This document shows, one piece after another, positions 25,707 to 33,323 of a DNA stretch of 64,000 bases. Below the pieces are notes generated by a model that was given only the letters and a program-made list of their open reading frames with translations, was not told where the DNA came from and did not search any database. This DNA is from JAJEAO01 sp963667635 (GTDB lineage Bacteria > Acidobacteriota > Vicinamibacteria > Marinacidobacterales > Marinacidobacteraceae): assembly GCA_965232015.1 (NCBI GenBank), contig OZ246946.1, forward strand, positions 682,001-746,000, read 5' to 3'. Position 1 is the first letter of the stretch. Each line of letters begins with the position of its first letter. The position numbers and the translations under genes were made by a program.

Positions 25707-25834
25707 ACGATGGAGCGCCGGCCATCGCGTTGGGACTTGGAGCAGTTTGGTTTCCCAGTGCCGCTCTGGAGAGCGGCGCTCCACAAGGAAGATCCGTCCT
25801 GCCGGACTGGAGTCCCCGGTCCATAATTCGCCCG

Positions 25835-26164
25835 ATGTCCGAACTCGCTTCCCGAAACTGTGTCCCCTGTCGCGGCGGCGTCCCGCCCATGGAGCCCGCC
25901 GAGGTGGAGCGCTACCTCGGCAAGGTCGAAGGGTGGAACCACACCGGCCACCGCCGGATCGCCCGCACCTTCGTCTTCCCGAACTTCGTCCGCGCCCTCG
26001 CCTTCGCCAACGAAGTCGGCGAGATCGCCGAGGCGGAAGGCCACCATCCGGACCTGCTCGTCGCGTGGGGCCGGGTCGAAGTGACGATCTGGACCCACAA
26101 GGTGAACGGCCTCACCGAGTCCGACTTCATTCTCGCCGCCAAGATCGATCAGATCTCGGCCTGA
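25835..26164 (+). CDS. 4a-hydroxytetrahydrobiopterin dehydratase (pterin carbinolamine dehydratase)
   Basis: A 109-residue PhhB/PCD family protein that dehydrates 4a-hydroxytetrahydrobiopterin to recycle the cofactor of aromatic amino acid hydroxylases. The family signature is unmistakable: GHHPDLLVAWGRVEVTIW then THKVNGLTESDF, with the His-His-Pro active-site motif at 70-72 and the third His at 88. Length fits the family. The gene follows the palindromic repeat block. No aromatic hydroxylase gene lies in this window, although two PLP decarboxylases that could act on aromatic amino acids do. Confidence 0.95.
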   Translation: MSELASRNCVPCRGGVPPMEPAEVERYLGKVEGWNHTGHRRIARTFVFPNFVRALAFANEVGEIAEAEGHHPDLLVAWGRVEVTIWTHKVNGLTESDFILAAKIDQISA

Positions 26165-26188
26165 TCCGGCCGGCGATCCGCCGACCAG

Positions 26189-28600
26189 CTACCCGCCGGC
26201 CGCGGCCAGCTCCTCGAGCACGCGTTCCGGTCGCAGCGGCAGCCGCCGCATGCGCACTCCGGTGGCGTCGTAAACGGCGTTGGCGATGGCCGCCGGCACC
26301 GGCTTGTGGGAGGGCTCCCCGGCTCCATAGGGACGAAGATCCGGACGGTCGGGGTTCGGGTCGCCGTTCACGATCACGACCTCGATGCTCTCGGGTGCGT
26401 CCGTGTGCCGCAGCGTCGGGTGGGTCCGCCAGTCCACGCTGGTGACCTTCTCCCCGTCGAACCGGACCTCCTCGTAGAGCGTCCGGCTGATCCCGTGCAG
26501 GAGATTCCCCTGGACCGTGTTCTCCAGCCCGTCGGGGTTGATCACGAGGCCGCAGTCGTGAGCGCACACCATCCGCCGGACCCACACCTGCCCGGACTCG
26601 CGGTTCACTTCGACATCGGCGATCACCGCGACCGTGGTGCGCTGGCGGTAGGCGTAGGCGATGCCCCGCCCGGTGAGGACGGCCCCGCCGCCCACCGGCC
26701 CCGGGGACGGCCGCGCGTCCCATCCGTAGGCCTCGGCGGCCGCCTCCACCACCGCGATGGAGCGGGCGCGCCGAAACGCCTCGTCGTCATCCGTCGCGCC
26801 CCGCAGGAGCCGCAGCCGGAACTCGACCGGATCGGCGCCCGCCGCGGCGGCGAGCTCGTCCACGAACGACTCCCCGGCGAACGTCGTCTGCGGACCGTTC
26901 GGGTCGCGCAGGTTCCCGGTGCGGAGCGGCGTCTCGAAGGCGAGCGGCAGCCGCACCGCTGACGTCTCCTCGCGCCGGTTCGGCACGTGGTACATGTCGT
27001 CGGGACCGCGAGCGCCGCCCGGCGACGGCCGCTCGGGCCGGAGCCCCATGAGCTGCGCGATCAGCACCGTGCGAGCCTGGTTGTATCCGACATGCGCGTA
27101 GTTGGCGATCCGTCCCCGATACTCCAGCGCGATCAGGTTGCCGTCCGGGTCGAGCCCTCCGCGCATGTCCATCGCGAACGCGGGGCCCTTGGTGTCCCAC
27201 GCCGTCTCCTCGTGCCGCATCCACTGGACCCGGACCGGCCGACCCAGCTCCTTCGCGAGGTACGCGGCTTCGAACCCGGCGTCGTCGGCCGCGGTGCGCC
27301 CGTAGAGCTGCGGCCCCTCCATCCAGATCACCCGCACCTTCTCGGGCGGCAGGCCGAGGAACTCGGCGATCCCGGTCCGATGGCTGTAGGGCTTCATGTC
27401 GTTCGTGTAGATCGTCATCTGTCCGTCCGACGGATCCGCCAGCGCGTGCGCGGGTCCGATCGCCGTGTGGCCCTGGAACGGGACGTCGTAGGCGGCCTCG
27501 ACGACGGTCGCAGCGCTCGCGAGCGCGCCATCGGGGTCCCCGAGCGCCTCCCCGGCCATGCGGCCGCTCGCCGCGGGCGCCCACTCGGCGCTCCGCATGA
27601 AGTCGAACAGGTCATCGGACGCCGGGAAGGGCGCCGCGGCCGGCTTCTCCCAGGTGACGGCGAGACGCTCCACCGCCTCGATCGCCTGTTCCTCGCGCTC
27701 GCAGACGACCGCGACGTAGTTGCCCTTGCTCACGACCCGGAGGAAACCCGGCAGATCGCTCACCGACGACGGGTCCACGCCCATGAGCGTCGCGCCGGCG
27801 AAGGGCGGGCGCACGTTCCGGGCGTGAACCATCCCCGGGAGCCGGACGTCCACCGCCCACTCGAACGAACCGTCCACCTTGGCCGGGATGTCGTAGCGCG
27901 GAATGGACTGGCCGACCAGTTTCAGGTCCTGCACCGCCTTGACGCTTGCGACCCCGGCCGTCGCGTTGACGTTCTCGCCGGTCAGCGCGACATCGAAACG
28001 GCGCCCGCCGATCAGTTCTCCGTAGCCGACGGTCCGCGCGGAATCCCTCCGTACCGAGACCACGCCGTCGCTGACTTCGAGCTCCTCCACCGGCGCTTCG
28101 AGCCGCTCCGACGCCATCTCCAGCAGCACGCGCCGCGCCTCCGCCGCGATCCGCCGCCCGACCATGGCGTCGCGCTCGATGGCGTCCGAGCCGCCCGAGC
28201 CGCCCTGATCCACGGTCCGGTCGGTGCGTCCCATGACCAGCGTCGCCTGGTCGAAGGCGACGTCGAGCTCGTCGCACATCATCTGCTGTGTCGCGGTCCC
28301 GGTCCCCTGGCCTCCATCGGTCTTGCCGACGTAGAACGTGACGGTCCCGTCCTCGTGGACGACCAGCCACGAGTCGAGCTGGAGGAAGTCGGGGTCCGGA
28401 TAGGCGGCCGACTGGGCGAGCGCGGTCCCCGCTGCGCCCGCGGTCGTCAGTCCGAAGACGAACAGTCCCGAGGTCCTGAGGAAGTCGCGCCGTGAGGTGG
28501 TTCCGTCCCAGCGCCCGAGAGCGCGATCCACCGCCGGTTCGATCGTCGGTTCGGCCTTCACGGCATCCGGGCCTCCGAGGGCATGGTCGCGCCTGCTCAC
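26189..28600 (-). CDS. Molybdopterin-binding hydroxylase large subunit (IorB-like), Tat-exported
   Basis: An 803-residue aldehyde/xanthine oxidase-family subunit of the isoquinoline 1-oxidoreductase beta type. A Tat motif (TTSRRDFLRTSG, RR at 37-38) precedes a hydrophobic segment. Molybdopterin-site blocks include GKTDGGQGTGTATQQMM, QGHTAIGPAHA, and GAGEPSHKPVPAA, in which Glu762 is the predicted catalytic base. It pairs with the 2Fe-2S subunit upstream, whose stop overlaps this GTG start (GTGA at 28597-28600). It hydroxylates an N-heterocycle or aldehyde; the actual substrate is unknown. No FAD subunit is adjacent, as expected for the Ior type. Confidence 0.88.
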   Translation of the reverse strand: MSRRDHALGGPDAVKAEPTIEPAVDRALGRWDGTTSRRDFLRTSGLFVFGLTTAGAAGTALAQSAAYPDPDFLQLDSWLVVHEDGTVTFYVGKTDGGQGTGTATQQMMCDELDVAFDQATLVMGRTDRTVDQGGSGGSDAIERDAMVGRRIAAEARRVLLEMASERLEAPVEELEVSDGVVSVRRDSARTVGYGELIGGRRFDVALTGENVNATAGVASVKAVQDLKLVGQSIPRYDIPAKVDGSFEWAVDVRLPGMVHARNVRPPFAGATLMGVDPSSVSDLPGFLRVVSKGNYVAVVCEREEQAIEAVERLAVTWEKPAAAPFPASDDLFDFMRSAEWAPAASGRMAGEALGDPDGALASAATVVEAAYDVPFQGHTAIGPAHALADPSDGQMTIYTNDMKPYSHRTGIAEFLGLPPEKVRVIWMEGPQLYGRTAADDAGFEAAYLAKELGRPVRVQWMRHEETAWDTKGPAFAMDMRGGLDPDGNLIALEYRGRIANYAHVGYNQARTVLIAQLMGLRPERPSPGGARGPDDMYHVPNRREETSAVRLPLAFETPLRTGNLRDPNGPQTTFAGESFVDELAAAAGADPVEFRLRLLRGATDDDEAFRRARSIAVVEAAAEAYGWDARPSPGPVGGGAVLTGRGIAYAYRQRTTVAVIADVEVNRESGQVWVRRMVCAHDCGLVINPDGLENTVQGNLLHGISRTLYEEVRFDGEKVTSVDWRTHPTLRHTDAPESIEVVIVNGDPNPDRPDLRPYGAGEPSHKPVPAAIANAVYDATGVRMRRLPLRPERVLEELAAAGG

Positions 28601-29103
28601 TGGTCGTCCTCCGCGCCCGCCGCCGGGCGGTCCGTTTCGCCGCCGGACATCGCCACCGCCGCGCGCTTCACCGCGGCCTGGATCCGGTAGTAGGTCATGC
28701 AGCGGCAGAGAATCGGATTCATCCGCCGCCGGATCTCGTCGTCGGTGGGATTCGGAGTGCCGTCGAGGAGCGCCGCGGCGGTCAGGATCTGACCGTTCTG
28801 GCAGAACCCGCACTGCGGCGTCTGCTCGGCGATCCACGCCTCCTGGACCGGATGCAACTGCCCGTCTTCCGACAGCCCCTCCAACGTCTTGATCTCGCCG
28901 TTGCTTCGCGAAACCGGCAGGATGCATGAGCGGACCGCGCGCCCGTCCATCAGCACGGTGCAGGTGCCGCACTGCGCGACGCCGCAGCCGAAGCGCGGGC
29001 CCCTGAGACCCAGGTCGTTGCGCAGGACGTAGAGGAGCGGCGTCGAAGGATCGACGTCCAGCGAATGGGTCTCGCCGTTGACCCTCAGCGTGATCTCGTT
29101 CAT
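28597..29103 (-). CDS. 2Fe-2S subunit of molybdenum hydroxylase (IorA/CoxS-like)
   Basis: A 168-residue two-cluster ferredoxin subunit. The plant-type cluster cysteines are C40, C45, C48 and C60 (FGCGVAQCGTCTV, RSC); the second cluster uses C98, C101, C133 and C135 (QCGFCQNGQI, LCRCMTYYRI). It passes electrons from the molybdopterin subunit encoded downstream, with which it overlaps by 4 nt. It has no signal peptide and would be co-exported with the Tat-bearing large subunit. It is first in the operon; 158 bp separate it from the next gene. Confidence 0.93.
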   Translation of the reverse strand: MNEITLRVNGETHSLDVDPSTPLLYVLRNDLGLRGPRFGCGVAQCGTCTVLMDGRAVRSCILPVSRSNGEIKTLEGLSEDGQLHPVQEAWIAEQTPQCGFCQNGQILTAAALLDGTPNPTDDEIRRRMNPILCRCMTYYRIQAAVKRAAVAMSGGETDRPAAGAEDDQ

Positions 29104-29261
29104 GGATGCGTCCTCCTGGCGCGGAGAAGATCCCGGCGCAGCCGCCCTTCGGGAACGGCGGTCAGCCGATCTCTCCCGCCTCCCGATGCCGGGGAGGCCC
29201 CAACCCTACCGGAATCCCGCGCGTCTGACTCCAGTCCGGAACGGCCGGGACTCCCCCGCGT

Positions 29262-30452
29262 TCACGAGTCGGCCGAAGGGCCGTCGTCCGCCGGCGAAAC
29301 CGCCGCCACGAGCGCCCGCTGCGCGTCCTCCAGCTCGTCCTCGCATCGGTACTCCTCTCGTTGCAGCGCGACCAGCGACTTCCGCCAGTCGCCCCGGTCG
29401 AGAGCGCCCCGAGGTCTTTCTTCACGCTTCGCGACCACCCGCCGCTCGGCTTCGACGCGGGCGGCCTCGGCCTGCTTCGCCGCCTTCAGCGCCGGCTCGG
29501 ACCCGGCGGCGATCCGCGTCCGCTCGGCCTCGATCCGCCCGTCGGAGAAGGAGCCCGCCGTCGCCCCCCACTTCTCCCGCACTTCGTCGCGGAGCGCGTC
29601 GTCGAACCAGTCGAGATCCGAATCGGCGGTGAGTTCGTCGAGCACCCGGTCCACCTCGTCGAGCAGCCGCCGGAGCCGGCCGTGCTCGATCTCATCCTCC
29701 ACGGCGGCCACGATCCGATGCAGCCGCTCCTCCAGCTTCTGCATCTCGACCAGCGCCGGGAGTCCCGGAGGCGGGCCCGCGGCCTTGCGCGCCACTTCTT
29801 CCAGCCGCCGGCTGAGCCGGGCCCATTCGCCGATCGGGTCTTCGACGGGTTCAGGCGGAGGCGGCGGGGGTGGTTCGAGGATGTCTCGGAACTCCTCGAC
29901 GAGCGCGGGCGCGATCCGGCCGGCCTCGATCAGCACATTGCGGTCATCCCGGACCGTCGCCACGGCGAAGACGCGCAGGATGCTCTCTTCCCGCCCGGCA
30001 TCGTCGAGATCGCTCCACTTCTCCAGGCGCCTCCGCGTGTGCTCCCACGCCCGCGCCGCGATGCGATCCCCCCGGGCCGCGACCGCGACCGGATCGGTCT
30101 CCGCGTCAGTGTCCCGCCCGTGGCTGAACGCCTCCAGGGCGGAGAACACCAGGGAGGGGCCGATCGGACGCTGAGGGCCGAGCGCGTCGTAGAACGTGTT
30201 CAGGCGCCAGCCGGGCATGGTGTTTCGCATCTCCAGAAGGAGGTCCTCGTGCGCGACCGGATCCAGGGACTCGCCCGCGGCCCGCAGCCGCTTCCTGACC
30301 GCGGCCCGCTCGATTGTCGGAGCCCGATGCCAGTCAAGACGCCGGTCTCTCCGACTCGGTCCGAGAAGGTCGCCGAGCCGCCGGGAGTCCCTTCCGAGGA
30401 ATCGCGGCAGCCCCGGGGGGAGCCCCCGCTCGTGCTCGCTGCGGGCGGTCAT
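29262..30452 (-). CDS. Protein of unknown function, paralogue B of a coupled pair
   Basis: A 396-residue charged protein with the N-terminal motif LPPGLPRFLGRDSRRLGDLLG shared with the upstream gene, then a helical block GDRIAARAWEHTRRRLEKWSDLD and SILRVFAVATVRDD that aligns with the same region of the paralogue. A polyproline run (EPPPPPPPEP, about 190-199) separates it from a C-terminal half predicted to be coiled coil (RIEAERTRIAAGSEPALKAA and following). No enzyme motif, signal peptide or membrane segment is visible. It starts within the stop codon of the paralogue (ATGA at 30449-30452). Function unknown; its neighbour on the other side of a divergent gap is an IetAS-like defence pair. 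Confidence 0.75.
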   Translation of the reverse strand: MTARSEHERGLPPGLPRFLGRDSRRLGDLLGPSRRDRRLDWHRAPTIERAAVRKRLRAAGESLDPVAHEDLLLEMRNTMPGWRLNTFYDALGPQRPIGPSLVFSALEAFSHGRDTDAETDPVAVAARGDRIAARAWEHTRRRLEKWSDLDDAGREESILRVFAVATVRDDRNVLIEAGRIAPALVEEFRDILEPPPPPPPEPVEDPIGEWARLSRRLEEVARKAAGPPPGLPALVEMQKLEERLHRIVAAVEDEIEHGRLRRLLDEVDRVLDELTADSDLDWFDDALRDEVREKWGATAGSFSDGRIEAERTRIAAGSEPALKAAKQAEAARVEAERRVVAKREERPRGALDRGDWRKSLVALQREEYRCEDELEDAQRALVAAVSPADDGPSADS

Positions 30453-31723
30453 GCCGTGCGTTCCTCCCGAGTCTTCTCCGACTTCGGAGCCTCGGAGAGA
30501 CCGCCATCGGAGGAACCCGGGCGCTCCCCGGGATCGGATTCACGCTCACCGTCCTCGTCGGAGGACTCTCCGGGCCACCGCCCGAACGGCGAAATGGCGT
30601 GCAGCAGCGCCTGTCGCGAGTCGTCGAGCACTTCCTCGCGTTCCTGCTCCTCCGCCTGAAGCTCGGCGAGCGACGCCCGCCACGCCCGGCGCCGCCACGG
30701 GGACACCGGGCGCGACTCCCGGCACGCGGTGACGCGATCTCTGACGGCGCCGCATGCGGTCGCCGCATGGCGCACCGCTTCCACCGCCGGCTCGAACGCC
30801 GAGCGCAGCCGCTCCTCTTCCGCCGCCGCCTCTTCGGCGTAGAGGGTTTCCACTTCCAGTCCCCACTGCTCCCGCACCGAGGTCAGCCTCGCATCGGCCA
30901 GCCAGGCGAATTCGGGACTCTTCGGAATCCCGCCCAACATCCGTTCGACCTCCACCGCGAGATCCACTTGCGCCTCGGATTCGCGCTCGGCGGCGATCCT
31001 GGCGTCGAGGATGTGCAGGGTCGCGAGGGCGACCTTGATGCGCCCCAGCACCGTAGGGTCGGGAGGCGGTCCGGCCGCCGCCACCGCGAGGCTGCTGAGT
31101 TTCCCGCACTCTTCGCTCCACTCGTCCGTCGCCGGCGGCTCGGGCATCATCGCCATGGGGACGAGGCCTTCGAACTCGTCCCGGATGTCGGGCGCCGTCT
31201 CCATGGCCTCGGCCAGAACGATCGGAGCGTCGAGGACCGACGCGACGGCGAACGCGAGCAGAACGCACCGCTCCCGTTGGCCCTCGTCGAGTTCCTCCCA
31301 GGCATCCAGGTCCCGCTGCGCCGCCGCCCAGGCCCGTTCGGCGATCCGGTCCTCCTCGCGCCCGGAGTCCGTCGGGTCGCGACGGACTTCCTGGACGAAG
31401 TCGCGGAGGATCTCGAACAGCAGCGACGGGAACTGCTCCACCTTGCCGGCGAGAGCCTCCTCCCAGGCGATCTCGCGCCAGATCGGATCGGAATACTGGA
31501 CGGCGATCAGGGTGAGCTCCACATCGCGACGACTCACCCGCCCGCGCTCCGCCTTCAGATCCCGCCGAACCCGGGAGCGCCGCCAGGCCGGCGCCATGGC
31601 GGCCAGACGACGCCGAGCCTTCCGGTTCAGGCCGAGCATCTCGAGAAGCCGTTCCGGTTTGCGCCAGAGAAAACGGGGCAGGCCGGGAAGCAGTGTGCGC
31701 GGTTCGGTCCAATCGCCTGTCAT
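30449..31723 (-). CDS. Protein of unknown function, paralogue A of a coupled pair
   Basis: A 424-residue protein, first gene of the pair. It opens MTGDWTEPRTLLPGLPRFLWRKPERLLEML-like (motif LPGLPRFL shared with paralogue B), followed by EDRIAERAWAAAQRDLDAW and RCVLLAFAVASVLDA, which align with B, and by a long acidic/basic helical C-terminus with coiled-coil character (LYAEEAAAEEERLRSAFE). The start at 31723 gives the same N-terminal length as B. No known domain is recognised. The tail is rich in Ser/Glu/Asp and probably disordered. Tandem duplication within an operon suggests hetero-oligomer subunits. Upstream (31724-32279) divergently lies the IetA-like ATPase. Confidence 0.75.
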   Translation of the reverse strand: MTGDWTEPRTLLPGLPRFLWRKPERLLEMLGLNRKARRRLAAMAPAWRRSRVRRDLKAERGRVSRRDVELTLIAVQYSDPIWREIAWEEALAGKVEQFPSLLFEILRDFVQEVRRDPTDSGREEDRIAERAWAAAQRDLDAWEELDEGQRERCVLLAFAVASVLDAPIVLAEAMETAPDIRDEFEGLVPMAMMPEPPATDEWSEECGKLSSLAVAAAGPPPDPTVLGRIKVALATLHILDARIAAERESEAQVDLAVEVERMLGGIPKSPEFAWLADARLTSVREQWGLEVETLYAEEAAAEEERLRSAFEPAVEAVRHAATACGAVRDRVTACRESRPVSPWRRRAWRASLAELQAEEQEREEVLDDSRQALLHAISPFGRWPGESSDEDGERESDPGERPGSSDGGLSEAPKSEKTREERTA

Positions 31724-31842
31724 GCGTCGCTTCGACCTCCTGCGGGCCGGCTTGGAGCCAGCCCCGCCCGCCAATTGAAACGCCTCGGACTCGGGGAATG
31801 GAAGCCGGGCGGATCCCGGCAGGAACCGGATAGACTGCGGTC

Positions 31843-32193
31843 ATGGCGGGAAGGCGCAGCCGAGGAGAGCCATTCCGGCCCGGAACGGGCGGAATGCCGC
31901 GCCATCTCGCCGGCCGCGAGGAGGAGCCGCGGCGCCGGCGCGACATCCTCGGCGACCCGACGGCCGGCATCAGCCGCGCTCTCCGGGACGACTTCGCAGA
32001 CGACCACGAGGGCCTCGAGTGGTCCGGCGAGGACGGCCTTGCCGAGCTCGACCTCGCCCCCACGGAGAGAGCCGGGCTCGCGGACTACCTGCTCTCGCGG
32101 AATACCAGGCGGCCCCACGAGAGCCTCGACGGCGAGGTCCCGGTGGCCGTCCTCGCCAATGAGGCGGTTACCCGCGCCGACCGCCCTCGCTGA
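31843..32193 (+). CDS. Possible small charged protein before the IetA-like gene
   Basis: An open frame of 116 codons in the gap between the divergent gene pairs. It begins MAGRRSRGEPFRPGTGG and contains an acidic central part (DDFADDHEGLEWSGEDGLAELDL). The segment RNTRRPHESLDGEVP vaguely recalls the C-terminus of IS3/IS481 transposases, but the rest does not. There is no strong ribosome-binding site. It ends 86 nt before the AAA ATPase gene and could be in its transcript. Coding status is doubtful; otherwise I see no feature in 31724-32279. Confidence 0.3.
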   Translation: MAGRRSRGEPFRPGTGGMPRHLAGREEEPRRRRDILGDPTAGISRALRDDFADDHEGLEWSGEDGLAELDLAPTERAGLADYLLSRNTRRPHESLDGEVPVAVLANEAVTRADRPR

Positions 32194-32279
32194 CGGCCCG
32201 CACTGCCAGTCACCCTTGCGCCCATTTCGCTCATGCCCGACCGACTCGATCCTGTCGCCGCCGCCCCCGGGAGAGGACC

Positions 32280-33314
32280 ATGGCCCGCGCTGATCTGCTG
32301 AAGAGGATCTTCGAGAGTTATCAGCGCCGCGACGAGTCCGGGTTCCGGAGCGCGGCGGCGGAGATCGTCCAGGAAGAGCGGCGGAAGCATCATTCGGTCC
32401 TCGCGAACGAGCTGCAGCGCATCCTCTCCAACGGGGTGCGCTCCCTGGAGAGGGTGCAGGGGCTCGAACCGAGGTTCGATCCCGTCCCGACCGACGGCGA
32501 CCGGAAGACGCCGCTGCTCGCGGTGCGCGAACCCGACCGATACTTCCGCGACTTGATCTACGACCCTCCTACGAGGGCCGTGCTCGATCGAACGATCGAG
32601 GAAATTCGCGATTGGGAGGTCCTGGAGGCGAATGGGCTGCAACCCGCCTGCCGCCTTCTGTTCTGTGGACCTTCGGGGTGCGGGAAGACGGCTTCCGCCG
32701 AGGCGATTGCCAGCGAGCTCGGTCTGCCGATGCTCTACGTTCGTTTCGACAGCGTTGTCTCGTCGCTTCTCGGAGAGACCGCGGCGAACGTTCGGAAGGT
32801 GTTCGATTACGCGAGCCGCGGCGAATGGGTGCTGTTCTTTGACGAATTCGACGCGATCGGGCGGTCTCGCGACGACGCGACCGAGCACGGCGAGATCAAG
32901 CGGGTCGTGAATTCGTTCCTGCAACTTCTGGATGGATTCAGCGGCCGGTCTCTGGTCATCGCGGCCACGAACTTTTCGCAGGCGCTGGACCCGGCCATCT
33001 GGCGCCGTTTCGACGAAGTGCTCCACTTCCGGCTTCCCGACGAGGACGCAATGGACGCGCTCGTGAAGCGGTGCTTGCGAGTCGTGCGAGCGTCGCGCAG
33101 ACAGGTGCGGGATGTCGTGGAGGCCGTGGTCGGGTCCTCGTTCGCCGAGGCGGAGCGCGTCTGCCTGGATGCTCGCAAGCGTTGCGCCCTGGCGGGCAAG
33201 AGGAGGCTCGGCGAGGCCGAACTGGCTACGGCGCTCGAACGGTTTCGATATCGCCGAAGAATCTTCGAGACTTCCGTGCGCAGTGCTTCGGCTCCAGCGG
33301 TGGACCGCGAGTAA
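32280..33314 (+). CDS. ietA: IetA-like AAA+ ATPase
   Basis: A 344-residue AAA+ ATPase. Walker A is GPSGCGKTA (130-138), Walker B FFDEFD (186-191), sensor 1 AATN (228-231) and an arginine-finger pair WRRFDE (241-246). The N-terminal 100 residues are a separate helical region. With the subtilisin-like protease gene 9 nt downstream, it fits the two-gene IetAS system, known as an anti-phage module and from plasmid incompatibility work in Agrobacterium. The ATPase presumably senses or remodels a target and controls the protease; that mechanism is inference. Confidence 0.85.
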   Translation: MARADLLKRIFESYQRRDESGFRSAAAEIVQEERRKHHSVLANELQRILSNGVRSLERVQGLEPRFDPVPTDGDRKTPLLAVREPDRYFRDLIYDPPTRAVLDRTIEEIRDWEVLEANGLQPACRLLFCGPSGCGKTASAEAIASELGLPMLYVRFDSVVSSLLGETAANVRKVFDYASRGEWVLFFDEFDAIGRSRDDATEHGEIKRVVNSFLQLLDGFSGRSLVIAATNFSQALDPAIWRRFDEVLHFRLPDEDAMDALVKRCLRVVRASRRQVRDVVEAVVGSSFAEAERVCLDARKRCALAGKRRLGEAELATALERFRYRRRIFETSVRSASAPAVDRE

Positions 33315-33323
33315 TCCCCGCGG

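Noticed and set aside
26987..28495. 502-codon plus-strand frame opposite the molybdopterin subunit
   Set aside because: Shadow frame; the minus strand has complete family motifs and a Tat signal.
31720..32118. Minus-strand frame in the gap before ietA
   Set aside because: Overlaps the start of the paralogue gene in another phase and is low in complexity; no ribosome-binding site.
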